Assembly: GCA_938048695.1 (NCBI GenBank)
Contig: CALIUO010000022.1
Location: 19,364 to 83,363, forward strand
Reading direction: 5' to 3'
DNA length: 64,000 nucleotides
Origin: an uncultured SAR86 cluster bacterium
Lineage (GTDB): Bacteria > Pseudomonadota > Gammaproteobacteria > Magnimaribacterales > Magnimaribacteraceae
The stretch's first letter is position 1, and each line of letters opens with the position of its first letter. The notes under the pieces were generated by a model, which was not told where the DNA came from, made no database searches, and saw only the letters and a program-made list of their open reading frames with translations. Positions 1 through 9,608 of the stretch are shown piece after piece. A program made the translations under genes and the position numbers.

Positions 1-319
1 CTGCAGCACCGGCGATCTTTACAAGCCTTGCTTCTATGTTCATATGCACATCTTCTAGAGCAGGATCCCAATTAAACTTATCTTGTTGTATTTCATTAAG
101 TATTTTGTTGAGACCTTTTTTAATCTTGTTTAGCTCATTTGTACTAATCAACTTAGCTTTTTTTAGAATATCTGCGTACGCAATTGAGCCTTTAATATCA
201 GCCTCAAATAATCTTTTATCTATATCTATAGATGCCGAGAAAGACTGTGCCAGTTTGTCACTGCCTGAGGTAAATCTTCCCCCCCAAAGCGGGTTCACTT
301 CTTTTTCTTTTTTGGCCAT
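1..319 (-). CDS. argH: Argininosuccinate lyase, N-terminal part (runs off left edge)
   Basis: The last step of arginine synthesis is the cleavage of argininosuccinate to arginine and fumarate by this cytosolic enzyme. Only the first 106 codons lie in the window; the C-terminal three quarters, with the catalytic signature loop, are off the left edge. The N-terminus has the family pattern: LWGGRF at residues 11-16, followed by SFSASIDIDKRL and DIKGSIAYA. The ATG at 319 is 5 bases downstream of the metF stop, so it is probably the last visible gene of the metK-ahcY-metF transcript. The product call is firm from the N-terminal signature; activity cannot be judged from a fragment. Confidence 0.88.
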   Translation of the reverse strand, partial: MAKKEKEVNPLWGGRFTSGSDKLAQSFSASIDIDKRLFEADIKGSIAYADILKKAKLISTNELNKIKKGLNKILNEIQQDKFNWDPALEDVHMNIEARLVKIAGAA

Positions 320-323
320 AGTC

Positions 324-1157
324 TTAGTCCAGGTTATCTAGAATCAATTTCGTCGGTTCTAATTGATTAATAGTATAGAAATGTATACCTGGTGCACCTT
401 TTTTTATCAACTCTTGAACTAGAGAGGAAACATAATCTATCCCAAATTTTTTAATATCTTCTTCTTCAGAGTATGAATCTAGTTGTTTGATTAATGAATC
501 AGGTAATTTTGCTCCACAGTTATTTGCCATTCTAATTAAGCTATCTTTGTTGGAAATAGGCATAATTCCTGGAGTAATTGGCTTATCACAGCCTAATTTT
601 TTGCAATTCTCTACAAATCTGAAGTATACGTCAGTGTCAAAGAAAAATTGCGTTACCGCTCCTTGTACCTCTCTAGACATTTTTTCACAAAAATACTTTA
701 AATCATGATCAGGACTAACTGCTTCTGGATGAGTTTCAGGATAAGCACCTACTTCTATCTCGAAATAGTTATCATATTCTTCATTTATGTAATCGATCAA
801 ATCTACCGCGTAACGGAAGTCCCCAATTGACCCATGACCAGAAGGAAGATCGCCTCTTAGGACTACTAATTTCTTAAGGCCCTTATCTTTATAGGCATTT
901 AACGCATGCGATATAGATTCTTTATCAGAGCCTATTCCTGAAATATGAGGAGCTATAGGAGTCTTTGTAGCATCAAATAAAGATCTACAAGCATCTAGCG
1001 TTCCTTGTTGAGTTGATCCTCCCGCCCCAAATGTAACTGAAAAATAATCTGCAGGGACGGCTTCAAAAATTTTAGCTAAATCAATAAGCTTTTTAGAGCC
1101 CGAAGCCGTTTTAGGTGGGAAAAACTCAAAACTAATTGTTTTCGAGTTTTTTTCCAT
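324..1157 (-). CDS. metF: 5,10-methylenetetrahydrofolate reductase
   Basis: This flavoenzyme reduces 5,10-methylene-THF to 5-methyl-THF, the methyl donor for methionine synthase. The 277 residues cover the usual single TIM-barrel length, slightly shorter than the E. coli enzyme. Visible family marks are FEFFPP at residues 10-15 with the conserved acid Glu11, GAGGST at 44-49, HISGIG near 71-76 and RGDLP at 101-105. It lies 11 bases downstream of ahcY on the same strand and 4 bases upstream of argH. With metK and ahcY it covers much of the methyl cycle; methionine synthase itself is not in the window. Confidence 0.95.
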   Translation of the reverse strand: MEKNSKTISFEFFPPKTASGSKKLIDLAKIFEAVPADYFSVTFGAGGSTQQGTLDACRSLFDATKTPIAPHISGIGSDKESISHALNAYKDKGLKKLVVLRGDLPSGHGSIGDFRYAVDLIDYINEEYDNYFEIEVGAYPETHPEAVSPDHDLKYFCEKMSREVQGAVTQFFFDTDVYFRFVENCKKLGCDKPITPGIMPISNKDSLIRMANNCGAKLPDSLIKQLDSYSEEEDIKKFGIDYVSSLVQELIKKGAPGIHFYTINQLEPTKLILDNLD

Positions 1158-1168
1158 AAATTTTTTAT

Positions 1169-2566
1169 TTAATATTTATAAATCTCTGACTTGAAGGGTC
1201 CTTCTTCCGGTACATTTATGTAGTCAGCTTGATCTGAAGATAGTTTAGTCATTACCCCCCCAAAACCTTCTACCATATATGAAGCAACTTCTTCATCTAG
1301 TTTTTTAGGCAGGACTTCTACTTTTATAAGTTCTTGTTTCTTATCATCATCATTTATATGAGCAAATTTCTTTTCATATAAGTACATTTGAGCTAGAACT
1401 TGATTGGCAAAAGATCCATCCATTATTCTTGAGGGGTGACCAGTTGCATTTCCTAGATTTACTAGGCGTCCTTCTGATAACAAAATAATATAATTTTCAC
1501 TATCTAAGTCAGGAGTATCTCCAGCTTTTGTGTCTCTGAAGATTTTATGCACTTGAGGTTTTACTTCTTCCCAACTCCACTCATCACGCATGTATTGTGT
1601 GTCTATTTCAGTATCAAAGTGCCCTATATTGCATATAACAGCGCCATTCTTTACTGCTTTTAACATATGCTTATCACACACCTTGTAATTTCCAGTAGTT
1701 GTAACCACAAGATCTGTATCCTCTAATAAAACTTTATTGATCGACTCTTCTGAATCATTATTTATACCATCTATATATGGAGAAACTACTTCATAGCCAT
1801 CCATGCAAGCTTGCATTGCGCAAATAGGATCAATTTCAGTCACTCTTACAATCATTCCCTCTTGCTTTAGACTTTGAGCAGATCCTTTTCCTACGTCTCC
1901 GTATCCGATTACCAATGCTTTTCTTCCGGCTAGGAACATATCTGTTCCTCTTTTGATACCGTCATTTAAGCTATGTCTTGTTCCGTATTTATTATCATTT
2001 TTTGACTTAGTCACTGAATCATTAACGTTTATAGCAGGCACCTTGAGCTCTCCCTTTTCAATCATCTCGTTGAGCCTTAGTACACCAGTAGTTGTTTCCT
2101 CTGTAATACCGTGAATATTTTCTAATATTTCAGGATACTTATCATGAGCCATCGAAGTTAAGTCACCACCGTCATCAAGTATCATATTTGCGTCCCAAGG
2201 TTTACCCTCGCATAGAATTGTTTGTTCAATACACCAGTCAAATTCTTCTTCAGTCTGACCTTTCCAAGCAAATACCGGAACTCCTGATTCAGCAATTGCA
2301 GCTGCAGCATGGTCTTGCGTAGAAAAAATATTACATCCTGACCATCTTACTTCTGCGCCAAGTGCAGTTAGTGTTTCTATGAGTACAGCAGTTTGAATTG
2401 TCATGTGGATGCAGCCTAAAATTTTTGCACCTTTTAGTGGTTGCTCTTCACCATATCTTTCTCTTAATTTCATTAGTGCAGGCATCTCTGACTGAGCTAT
2501 CACAATCTCTTTTCTTCCCCAATCTGCTAAAGACATATCAGCGACTTTGTAATCATTATTACTCAT
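1169..2566 (-). CDS. ahcY: Adenosylhomocysteinase (SAH hydrolase)
   Basis: It hydrolyses S-adenosylhomocysteine to adenosine and homocysteine, using bound NAD, and so relieves product inhibition of methyltransferases. The 465 residues are typical of the longer bacterial/eukaryotic form. The substrate-site stretch [10 protein letters not shown] is at about 180-189 and the NAD-binding loop GYGDVGKG at 221-228; HFDTEID follows near residue 320. It sits 5 bases behind metK and 11 bases ahead of metF. Having the hydrolase means this organism uses the one-step SAH route; whether Pfs/LuxS is also present cannot be seen here. Confidence 0.97.
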   Translation of the reverse strand: MSNNDYKVADMSLADWGRKEIVIAQSEMPALMKLRERYGEEQPLKGAKILGCIHMTIQTAVLIETLTALGAEVRWSGCNIFSTQDHAAAAIAESGVPVFAWKGQTEEEFDWCIEQTILCEGKPWDANMILDDGGDLTSMAHDKYPEILENIHGITEETTTGVLRLNEMIEKGELKVPAINVNDSVTKSKNDNKYGTRHSLNDGIKRGTDMFLAGRKALVIGYGDVGKGSAQSLKQEGMIVRVTEIDPICAMQACMDGYEVVSPYIDGINNDSEESINKVLLEDTDLVVTTTGNYKVCDKHMLKAVKNGAVICNIGHFDTEIDTQYMRDEWSWEEVKPQVHKIFRDTKAGDTPDLDSENYIILLSEGRLVNLGNATGHPSRIMDGSFANQVLAQMYLYEKKFAHINDDDKKQELIKVEVLPKKLDEEVASYMVEGFGGVMTKLSSDQADYINVPEEGPFKSEIYKY

Positions 2567-2571
2567 AATTT

Positions 2572-3729
2572 TTATCCTTTTAAAGCCTCAGCTTTATCTG
2601 TTTTTTCCCATGTAAATGCGGATTCTTCTCTTCCAAAATGGCCATATGCAGCTGTTGACTGATATATCGGTCTTTTTAGATCTAGCATATTTATCAATTG
2701 TCTTGGTCTAAGATCAAAATGTTCTCTAACTAAGTCTGAAATCTTTTTTTCATCAATTTTGGATGTTCCAAATGTATTAACACTTATAGATGTAGGTTCT
2801 GCAACTCCAATTGCATAAGATACTTGTATTTCACACCTATCAGCTAAACCTGCAGCTACAATGTTTTTCGCAACATACCTTCCAGCATATGCTGCCGACC
2901 TATCAACTTTAGAAGGGTCCTTGCCTGAGAATGCACCTCCTCCGTGTCTTGCCATACCTCCGTATGTATCAACAATTATTTTTCTTCCTGTAAGCCCACA
3001 GTCTCCCACTGGCCCACCAATCTCAAATCTACCAGTTGGATTGATGTAGTACTTTGTATTTTCATTTAACCAATTTGATGGCAGTATCGGTTTAATTATT
3101 TCCTCCATTACACCTTCTTTAAGGTCTTCCTGGGAAATATCTGGATCATGCTGGGTAGATAACACGACTGCAGATATAGATTGTGGTTTGCCATCATCTC
3201 CATAAACGAAACTAACCTGACTTTTTGCATCTGGTCTTAGCCAAGAAAGTTTATTACTCTTTCGTATAAACGCTTGTTGTTCTACAAGTCTGTGTGAATA
3301 GGTAATTGGTGCAGGCATCAAAACTTCTGTTTCATTTGTGGCATATCCAAACATCAATCCTTGATCTCCAGCTCCCTGCTCCAGGTCTTCACCTTCTCCT
3401 TCGTTAACTCCTTGCGCAATATCTTGAGATTGTTTACCAATCGCATTTACCACTTCGCAAGTATTTCCATCGCAGCCTACATCTATGCTGTCATATCCAA
3501 TATCTAGGATTACTTTTCGAGTTAGAGCTTCGAGATCGGGTTCTGATCCGCTTGTGATTTCTCCAGCTAAAACAACAAGATTGTCTTTAACAAGAGTTTC
3601 GCATGCAACTCTAGAATCTGGGTCGTCTTTCAACATAGCATCTAGTACAGCATCAGAAATTTGATCTGCCATTTTGTCCGGATGCCCCTCTGAAACAGAC
3701 TCAGAAGTAAAAATTTTATATTCGGACAT
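2572..3729 (-). CDS. metK: S-adenosylmethionine synthase
   Basis: It makes SAM from methionine and ATP. The 385 residues match the family length. [12 protein letters not shown] at residues 8-19 contains the catalytic His16, [10 protein letters not shown] lies at 121-130, and a glycine-rich loop [19 protein letters not shown] lies near 260-280. It is the first gene of a four-gene minus-strand cluster (metK, ahcY, metF, argH). A plausible sigma70-type promoter and a long palindrome lie in the 129-bp gap shared with the divergent tkt. No recognisable SAM or SAH riboswitch fits in that gap. Confidence 0.97.
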   Translation of the reverse strand: MSEYKIFTSESVSEGHPDKMADQISDAVLDAMLKDDPDSRVACETLVKDNLVVLAGEITSGSEPDLEALTRKVILDIGYDSIDVGCDGNTCEVVNAIGKQSQDIAQGVNEGEGEDLEQGAGDQGLMFGYATNETEVLMPAPITYSHRLVEQQAFIRKSNKLSWLRPDAKSQVSFVYGDDGKPQSISAVVLSTQHDPDISQEDLKEGVMEEIIKPILPSNWLNENTKYYINPTGRFEIGGPVGDCGLTGRKIIVDTYGGMARHGGGAFSGKDPSKVDRSAAYAGRYVAKNIVAAGLADRCEIQVSYAIGVAEPTSISVNTFGTSKIDEKKISDLVREHFDLRPRQLINMLDLKRPIYQSTAAYGHFGREESAFTWEKTDKAEALKG

Positions 3730-3756
3730 GTTGTCTCCAGTTGATCGGGAGGAAGT

Positions 3757-3786
3757 ATTTTACACAAAACTTTAATTTTTTCACAA
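3757..3786 (-). promoter_or_regulatory. Predicted promoter of metK operon
   Basis: Reading the minus strand, TTGTGA (3786-3781) and TAAAAT (3762-3757) are separated by 18 bases, a fair sigma70-like pair. The predicted start of transcription is about 20 bases upstream of the metK ATG. This comes from consensus matching only, in AT-rich DNA where chance matches are common. Confidence 0.45.
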
Positions 3787-3804
3787 AAAAATGCCTTTTT
3801 ATCA

Positions 3805-3828
3805 GTATTTCTATATACATAGAAATAC
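3805..3828. promoter_or_regulatory. Perfect palindrome in metK/tkt divergent region, candidate operator
   Basis: Two perfect 10-base arms, GTATTTCTAT and ATAGAAATAC, flank the 4-base spacer ATAC. The element sits 18 bases upstream of the predicted metK -35 and 30 bases upstream of the tkt start codon. It does not resemble the E. coli MetJ box (AGACGTCT). There is no U-run after it, so it is not a terminator. A dimeric-repressor or activator site for the methyl-cycle operon, tkt, or both is inferred from position and symmetry. Confidence 0.5.
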
Positions 3829-3858
3829 ATTTGCGCGACAATAACTAATCTCAAAAAA

Positions 3859-5847
3859 ATGAGTAAAACTTCAAGCTCACAATCAGCAAACGCACTTCGA
3901 ATACTCGCAGCAGATGCTGTGCAGCAAGCAAATTCAGGCCATCCTGGTATGCCCTTGGGAATGGCAGAAATAGCAGAGGTCCTTTGGCAACGGCATTTAA
4001 TACACAATCCTTCTAATCCCAACTGGTTCAATAGAGACAGGTTCGTGCTTTCTAATGGTCATGGTTCGATGCTCATATATTCCCTTTTGCATTTGAGTGG
4101 CTATGATCTAACTATTCAAGATCTTAAAGATTTTAGACAGCTTCATTCAAAAACAGCTGGTCACCCAGAGTACGGAGTTACTCCAGGAGTTGAAACTACT
4201 ACTGGACCACTCGGACAAGGGATATCTAATGCTGTTGGTATGGCGATAGCTGAGAAAGTTTTAGCTACTAAGTTCAATACTGAAAAGCACAAAGTTATTG
4301 ACCACATGACTTATGTGTTTACTGGTGATGGATGTTTGATGGAAGGAATCTCTCATGAGGCCTGTTCCTTGGCAGGCACTCTTGGACTGGGTAAACTAGT
4401 TGTTTTGTACGATGACAACAACATTTCGATTGATGGAGAGGTTGATGGATGGTTTACTGAGGACATTCCAGCCAGATTTCTATCTTATGGTTGGGAGGTT
4501 ATTTCTGATGTAAATGGCCATGATCTAGAAGAGATTAATGCAGCTATAAAGAAAGCTAAAACCAGTCAAAATAAGCCAACCTTAATTTGTTGCAAAACAG
4601 TAATAGGCAAAGGTTCTCCAAATAAAGAAGGAACGGCATCGACACACGGAAGTCCTCTCGGAGAAGAAGAGATTGCTTATATGAGGAAAGATCTCAAATG
4701 GGATAATGAACCTTTCGATATCCCAGCCAGTGTCTATGAAGCCTGGGATGCTAAAAAGCAAGGAAGTTCCAAAGAAGAGGAATGGAATCAATTATTTGAT
4801 CAATATCAAAAAGACAATGAAGAATTAGCGTCTGAATTGAGACGAATAATGAATGGAGACTTGCCAGAAGGGGTTGAAGAGGCCGTTTACGGTTTTGTTG
4901 ATGATGTTCAAAAAGATTTACCAAATATAGCCACCAGAGTATCTTCTCAAAGAGTGCTAAATGTTTTAGGTCCATTAATTCCTGAATTAGTAGGTGGATC
5001 AGCTGATTTAACAGGTTCAAATAATACTAATTGGGACGGTACGATTGAGATAAGGTCTGATAATTTTGCTGGAAATTATATAAATTATGGCGTCAGAGAA
5101 TTTGGTATGACAGGCATTATGAATGGAATGGTTCTTCATGGAGGCATAAGGCCTTATGGGGGAACATTTTTAACCTTTTTAGACTATGCCAGAAATGCTG
5201 TTCGCATGGCCGCTTTAATGAAGATTCAGACAATGCTTGTATACTCCCATGATTCAATTGGTGTGGGAGAAGATGGGCCCACCCATCAGCCAGTAGAACA
5301 TTTAACAAGTCTCAGAACTACCCCCAATCTTGAAACTTGGAGACCTTGTGATACTTCAGAGACAGCAATTTCTTGGCTCGCAGCTCTGGAAAATTCAGAT
5401 AAACCTACTGCACTTATATTATCGAGGCAAGGACTGCCTAACTTTGAAAGAACTGCAAAACAGATTGATTCCATAAAAAAGGGTGCTTATACGCTGCATG
5501 AGCCAAACGAAAAACCTGAATTAATATTAATTGCTACAGGGTCAGAGGTGGAAGTAGCTATTGCGGTAGCAGAGGAAGTAAAGGATAAAACACCTATTCG
5601 AGTAGTATCGATGCCTTGCTCTGAAAGATTTGATGTTCAATCAGATGACTACAAAGATTCAGTTTTAGGGAAAGGAATAAAAAGAGTTTCTATAGAGGCT
5701 TCTCATGCAGACTGGTGGAGAAAATACGTAGGGCTAGAAGGAGAAGTTATCGGTATGGATTCGTTCGGAGAATCTGCACCTGGAAAGGCTCTTTTTAACT
5801 ATTTTGGTTTCACTAAAGAGCAAATTATTTCAAAATTAGATCTCTAG
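3859..5847 (+). CDS. tkt: Transketolase
   Basis: This thiamine-diphosphate enzyme moves two-carbon units between sugar phosphates, linking the pentose-phosphate pathway and glycolysis. The 662 residues are full length. SGHPG at residues 26-30 carries the conserved active-site His28. The TPP/Mg motif begins at GDGCLMEG (156-163) and ends at the Asn-Asn pair near 187-188. The pyrimidine-binding half includes [13 protein letters not shown] and the C-terminal domain is intact. It is followed after 3 bases by pgk and then by fba, a carbon-metabolism operon in which the often-associated gapdh gene is missing. Confidence 0.97.
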   Translation: MSKTSSSQSANALRILAADAVQQANSGHPGMPLGMAEIAEVLWQRHLIHNPSNPNWFNRDRFVLSNGHGSMLIYSLLHLSGYDLTIQDLKDFRQLHSKTAGHPEYGVTPGVETTTGPLGQGISNAVGMAIAEKVLATKFNTEKHKVIDHMTYVFTGDGCLMEGISHEACSLAGTLGLGKLVVLYDDNNISIDGEVDGWFTEDIPARFLSYGWEVISDVNGHDLEEINAAIKKAKTSQNKPTLICCKTVIGKGSPNKEGTASTHGSPLGEEEIAYMRKDLKWDNEPFDIPASVYEAWDAKKQGSSKEEEWNQLFDQYQKDNEELASELRRIMNGDLPEGVEEAVYGFVDDVQKDLPNIATRVSSQRVLNVLGPLIPELVGGSADLTGSNNTNWDGTIEIRSDNFAGNYINYGVREFGMTGIMNGMVLHGGIRPYGGTFLTFLDYARNAVRMAALMKIQTMLVYSHDSIGVGEDGPTHQPVEHLTSLRTTPNLETWRPCDTSETAISWLAALENSDKPTALILSRQGLPNFERTAKQIDSIKKGAYTLHEPNEKPELILIATGSEVEVAIAVAEEVKDKTPIRVVSMPCSERFDVQSDDYKDSVLGKGIKRVSIEASHADWWRKYVGLEGEVIGMDSFGESAPGKALFNYFGFTKEQIISKLDL

Positions 5848-5850
5848 AAA

Positions 5851-7005
5851 ATGAGATACAAAAAGCTTAATGAAATTAGCTTAAGCGACAAGTCTGTCTT
5901 ATTAAGGCTTGATCTAAATACGCCCATCGATGCGGGCGCAGTCACAAATCAAGAAAGAATTATTAGGTCTCTACCAACAGTTAATTTCATTCTAGAATCA
6001 GGTGCCCGCTTGATAATCATGAGCCATCTAGGAAGACCTGAAGAAAACAACATGTTTCAAGAGGAATTTTCTCTAGCACCTGTAGTTAAGGAAATGGAAG
6101 GTCTATTAAACATGCAAATCCCTCTTTACTCCTTGAGTGAGATTGAAGGTTTAGATCAGGTTGATCATATTTCAATTATAGAAAATACCCGATTTAATAT
6201 TGGCGAGAAAACCAACGATATAGAATTATCAAAAAGATTGGCAGCTTTGGCCGATGTGTTCGTCATGGATGCGTTTGCAACTTCACATAGGGCTCATGCT
6301 TCGACTACTGGAGTAATAACATTTTCTGATGATGCCTGTGCGGGATTTCTGTTGGATGAGGAGCTAACTGCTTTATCAAAAGTAAAAGAAAACGCGAAAA
6401 GTTCTGTAGCTGTCTTAGGTGGTGCAAAAATCTCAACAAAATTAAGTCTTATTGATTCACTTTCCAAAACAGTGGATAAAGTAATCCTGGGTGGAGGTAT
6501 TGCAAATACTTGTTTGGCAGCTAAGGGTTATGAGGTGGGTAAGTCGCTAATTGAAGATTCTATGCTAGAAGAAGCTAAAGAGTTAATAACAAATCCTAAA
6601 ATATTAATACCGGAATCTGTAATTGTTTCTCTAAGTGCTGACGAGCCCGGAAGAATCACTTCTGCTAATTCAATACAGGAAAATGAAGCAATATTCGATA
6701 TTGCTCCTGATTCCTTTGTTGATTTGGAGCCAATTATTATGAACGCTGGAACCATTCTATGGAATGGACCGATAGGTTTTTTTGAAAAAGAAAATTTTTT
6801 TGCTGGCACAGCCATGATCGCTGAGATGATTATTTCTTCAAAAGGCTTTTCAGTTGCTGGCGGAGGAGATACTATCTCAGCTGCTGAAAAAGCAGGGGTG
6901 CTAGATAGCCTTGACTATGTTTCAACTGCAGGTGGGGCGTTCCTAGAATTCATGGAAGGAAAAAAATTACCTGCACTAGAAGCTTTGATAGATAAAGTAA
7001 ATTAA
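5851..7005 (+). CDS. pgk: Phosphoglycerate kinase
   Basis: It interconverts 1,3-bisphosphoglycerate + ADP and 3-phosphoglycerate + ATP. The 384 residues fit the bacterial monomer. The N-terminal substrate loop reads RLDLNTP at residues 19-25 (RxDxNxP in most homologues), SHLGRP follows near residue 53-58, and the nucleotide-site GGGDT is at 337-341 before a normal C-terminus. Start ATG 5851 is 3 bases after the tkt stop, implying co-transcription. It is followed by the aldolase gene; in many proteobacteria a gap/epd gene would lie in this run. Confidence 0.96.
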   Translation: MRYKKLNEISLSDKSVLLRLDLNTPIDAGAVTNQERIIRSLPTVNFILESGARLIIMSHLGRPEENNMFQEEFSLAPVVKEMEGLLNMQIPLYSLSEIEGLDQVDHISIIENTRFNIGEKTNDIELSKRLAALADVFVMDAFATSHRAHASTTGVITFSDDACAGFLLDEELTALSKVKENAKSSVAVLGGAKISTKLSLIDSLSKTVDKVILGGGIANTCLAAKGYEVGKSLIEDSMLEEAKELITNPKILIPESVIVSLSADEPGRITSANSIQENEAIFDIAPDSFVDLEPIIMNAGTILWNGPIGFFEKENFFAGTAMIAEMIISSKGFSVAGGGDTISAAEKAGVLDSLDYVSTAGGAFLEFMEGKKLPALEALIDKVN

Positions 7006-7026
7006 ATTTATTTGTGGAGAGAGAAT

Positions 7027-8037
7027 ATGAATTTTAATAGTTTAAATGAAATAGCAAGTTATATAGTTTCTGATGGAAAAGGAATATTGGCTGCTGACGA
7101 GAGTAACCCAACTTGCACAAAGCGCTTTGATTCGATAGGTGTTGAGTCTACTGAAGAAAATAGAAGAGATTATAGAGAATTGCTTTTTAGAGCCGAGGGT
7201 ATGAAAGGGAATATAGGAGGAGTTATTCTCTTTGATGAAACAATTCGTCAGAAGGCGGCCGATGGTACCTCATTGGTGGACATCATCAACGCACAGGGTG
7301 CTTTGCCTGGTATAAAGGTTGATAAAGGACTAAGCCCAATAGGTGATTCAGAAGAAAGCCTTACGCAGGGTTTAGACGGTTTAGATGAAAGACTAAAAGA
7401 ATATTTTGAACTAGGTGCAAAGTTCACCAAATGGAGAGCTGTAATAAATATCGGTGAAGGAATGCCCTCCTCCGAGGCTATTTCTGCAAATATGGAAGCT
7501 TTGGCTGATTACGCAAAAATTGTTCAAAACAATAATATGGTTCCTATGGTAGAGCCAGAAGTTTTAATGGATGGAGCTCACTCAATTGATGATTGTTATG
7601 ATGCAACCTCTCGTTGCTTGGAGTCTCTATTTTCTAATCTAACTGATAGGGGTGTTGATATAACTGGGACAATTCTTAAACCTAATATGGTTACATCAGG
7701 ATCAAAAGCTTCTAATCAAGCAAGTATCGAAGAAGTAGCTCAAAGAACTGTAGATTGTTTAAAGACAAATGTGCCTGAGAGCTTACCAGGAATTACTTTC
7801 TTGTCTGGAGGTCAATCTGATGTAGATGCTACTGCCCATCTTGATGCTATGAATAAGATAGGGGGATTTAATTGGAAGTTAAGTTTCTCTTATGGAAGGG
7901 CTTTACAACAACCTGCTCTAAAGGCATGGATGGGTCAAAGTGAGAATGGCTCATTGGCACAAGAAGCCCTCTCTCACAGGGCCTTCATGAATAAACTAGC
8001 TTCCGAAGGAAAGTGGGATCAGTCTTTAGAAAATTAA
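7027..8037 (+). CDS. fba: Fructose-bisphosphate aldolase, class I
   Basis: It cleaves or forms fructose-1,6-bisphosphate through a lysine Schiff base, without metal. I start it at ATG 7027 because GGAGAGAG lies just upstream at 7016-7023; a TTG five codons earlier is also in frame. This gives 336 residues. Class I marks are AADESNPTCTKRF near the N-terminus, FTKWRAVI with Lys135, PEVLMDG and GTILKPNMV with the predicted Schiff-base Lys218. The sequence is of the eukaryote-like class I type rather than the zinc-dependent class II type common in gammaproteobacteria. It follows pgk by 21 bases. Confidence 0.95.
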   Translation: MNFNSLNEIASYIVSDGKGILAADESNPTCTKRFDSIGVESTEENRRDYRELLFRAEGMKGNIGGVILFDETIRQKAADGTSLVDIINAQGALPGIKVDKGLSPIGDSEESLTQGLDGLDERLKEYFELGAKFTKWRAVINIGEGMPSSEAISANMEALADYAKIVQNNNMVPMVEPEVLMDGAHSIDDCYDATSRCLESLFSNLTDRGVDITGTILKPNMVTSGSKASNQASIEEVAQRTVDCLKTNVPESLPGITFLSGGQSDVDATAHLDAMNKIGGFNWKLSFSYGRALQQPALKAWMGQSENGSLAQEALSHRAFMNKLASEGKWDQSLEN

Positions 8038-8042
8038 CCTGA

Positions 8043-8480
8043 TTGAAATTACTTGTACAAAGAGTTTCCAAAGCTTCTGTAGAAGTAGATGAAGAAGTAA
8101 TTGGTTCGATTGGACAGGGAGTTCTGTTATTCGTAGGTTTTGATAAAGAGGACAATCTAGACACTTTAAATTCGCTTTCTGAAAAGTTACTAAATTATAA
8201 AATCTTCAATGATTCAAATCATAAGGTAGCTCTTAGCCTTATTGAAACTCAAAATGATATTTTAATTGTTCCGCAAGTGACCCTCTCTGTTGGAACAAAA
8301 AAAGGCACCAAACCAAGTTTTTCACATGCAGCTGATCCTGAAACAGGCCATGAGTTGTTTACAGACTTTAAGGGGCTTTTGGAAAGCAAGTTTAAAAGAG
8401 TTGAATCGGGAAAGTTCGGAGCGGAGATGTCAGTAAGCCTTGTTAATGAGGGCCCGATTACTTTCTGGTTTGAGCTATAA
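8043..8480 (+). CDS. dtd: D-aminoacyl-tRNA deacylase
   Basis: It removes D-amino acids (and glycine mischarged on tRNA-Ala) from tRNA. The start is TTG 8043, since translation from it gives the canonical MKLLVQRVSKASV opening, and no ATG is available; the 145 residues match the family. The Gly-cisPro region is NEGPIT (135-140). The catalytic motif, usually SQxT at 77-80, reads PQVT here: Gln78 and Thr80 are kept but Ser77 is Pro. It is the last gene after fba and overlaps the convergent tatC by 6 bases. In other gammaproteobacteria dtd is also near tatC, usually on the same strand. Confidence 0.93.
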   Translation: MKLLVQRVSKASVEVDEEVIGSIGQGVLLFVGFDKEDNLDTLNSLSEKLLNYKIFNDSNHKVALSLIETQNDILIVPQVTLSVGTKKGTKPSFSHAADPETGHELFTDFKGLLESKFKRVESGKFGAEMSVSLVNEGPITFWFEL

Positions 8481-9209
8481 CTTTTCTTCTTTCTTATTCA
8501 CAAGTAAGTTGGCCATTACAATTCCCAATTCAAATAATATCCAGGCAGGTATGGCTAGTAATGACTGCGAAATAACATCAGGAGGAGTTACAAGCATACC
8601 AACTGTGAAACAGCCAATGATTACGTAAGGTCTTTTGCTTCTTAAGCTTTCTGAGCTGCTTATTCCGCTCCAAATTAGTAGAAATATAAACACAGGTATT
8701 TCAAAAGCGATTGAGAAAGCAAACATCATGCTTAACACAAAGTCTAGGTAACGGCTTATGTCTGTCATAATCAGGATTCCATCGGGGGCTGCTGCAGTAA
8801 AAAAACTAAACACTAATGGCAATACTAAAAAGTATGTGAAGAGAACGCCCAAATAGAACAATATCAAACTGGAAAGCATCAATAAAAAGCTAAGACTTTT
8901 TTCATTTTCATACATTCCAGGAGCTATAAACTTCCAAATCTGGTTCAATAAGAAAGGCATTGATAGAAGAAGTGATACATAAAAAGTCAACTTTAGTGGA
9001 GTTAAGAAGGGAGAGGCAACTTCCGTAGCTATCATTGATGAGTCATCGGGCAAAAAACTAAGCAGAGGCTCTGACAACATTAGGTAAATATCATTTGAGA
9101 AATAAACTAAAGCTAAAAAGCAAGTAAGAATTACAACCAAAGATTTAAGTATTCTAGATCTTAGTTCTTGTAAATGCCCTAAGAATGAGCTCTTCTCCAT
9201 AGCAGTCAA
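8475..9209 (-). CDS. tatC: Sec-independent (twin-arginine) translocase subunit TatC
   Basis: It is the multispanning inner-membrane receptor of the Tat pathway that exports folded proteins with twin-arginine signals. The 244 residues show the N-terminal cytosolic motif SSFLGHLQELRSRI (residues 6-19) and six predicted hydrophobic helices, matching TatC topology. Its start overlaps the tatB stop by 4 bases, so translation is probably coupled. It is the distal gene of a ubiE-ubiB-hisE-tatABC run, a classic gammaproteobacterial order. Confidence 0.96.
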   Translation of the reverse strand: MTAMEKSSFLGHLQELRSRILKSLVVILTCFLALVYFSNDIYLMLSEPLLSFLPDDSSMIATEVASPFLTPLKLTFYVSLLLSMPFLLNQIWKFIAPGMYENEKSLSFLLMLSSLILFYLGVLFTYFLVLPLVFSFFTAAAPDGILIMTDISRYLDFVLSMMFAFSIAFEIPVFIFLLIWSGISSSESLRSKRPYVIIGCFTVGMLVTPPDVISQSLLAIPAWILFELGIVMANLLVNKKEEKL

Positions 9210-9439
9210 TTTTTATCTTTTTCGATATCTTCAAGAATTTCTTCATTTCTTGAATCTTGATAAGCTTCATTGAGATCAAAAGCTTTATTGATTTCTGCTT
9301 TCGCGTTAGATGCTTGTCTCTTAAACCAGTAAATGGTTTTAGCACCAGATCTTACTGCACTAGGAAGCCTTTCTGGTCCGAGGACCAAAAGAGAAATAAC
9401 AGCAATTAGAAGGAGTTCAAGTAATCCTATATCGAACAT
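9206..9439 (-). CDS. tatB: Twin-arginine translocase subunit TatB
   Basis: TatB is the single-span partner that joins TatC in the substrate receptor. The 77 residues start MFDIGLLELLLIAVISLLV, an N-out helix, followed by the hinge LGPERLP at 20-26 and an amphipathic helix, then a short charged tail. The Glu in the helix (Glu8) and the GPERLP hinge distinguish TatB from TatA. The tail is shorter than in E. coli TatB (171 residues). It lies 6 bases behind tatA and overlaps tatC. Confidence 0.94.
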   Translation of the reverse strand: MFDIGLLELLLIAVISLLVLGPERLPSAVRSGAKTIYWFKRQASNAKAEINKAFDLNEAYQDSRNEEILEDIEKDKN

Positions 9440-9445
9440 AAGACT

Positions 9446-9607
9446 TTACTTATCTTTGTCTTCCTCGTCCATGGTCTTTCGAAAGCTTTTTATAGTATTA
9501 GCCAAATCAGAACCTAGGCTTTTTATTCTCTTAGTTCCGCCAAATACTAAAAGTATCACTATCAAAAGTATTAAAATTTGCCAAATACCAATACCACCTA
9601 TTCCCAT
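9446..9607 (-). CDS. tatA: Twin-arginine translocase subunit TatA (53 aa)
   Basis: TatA oligomerises to form the export-competent pore or membrane-thinning patch. The 53-residue protein starts MGIGGIGIWQILILLIVILL, with one transmembrane helix, the hinge FGGTKRIKSLGSDL and an acidic lysine-rich tail ending KDK. The FGxxR/K hinge is diagnostic of TatA. It begins 2 bases after the hisE stop and ends 6 bases before tatB. It is shorter than E. coli TatA (89 residues) but keeps all functional parts. Confidence 0.95.
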   Translation of the reverse strand: MGIGGIGIWQILILLIVILLVFGGTKRIKSLGSDLANTIKSFRKTMDEEDKDK

Positions 9608-9608
9608 A

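Noticed and set aside
3730-3858. Possible SAM or SAH riboswitch upstream of metK
   Set aside because: The gap is 129 bases and AT-rich. The metK leader would be about 20 bases by the predicted promoter, too short for a known SAM riboswitch fold, and no family core sequence is visible.
3642-4031. 129-codon minus-strand frame across the metK start and the tkt start
   Set aside because: It overlaps two certain genes and the divergent promoter region, and has no recognisable protein features.
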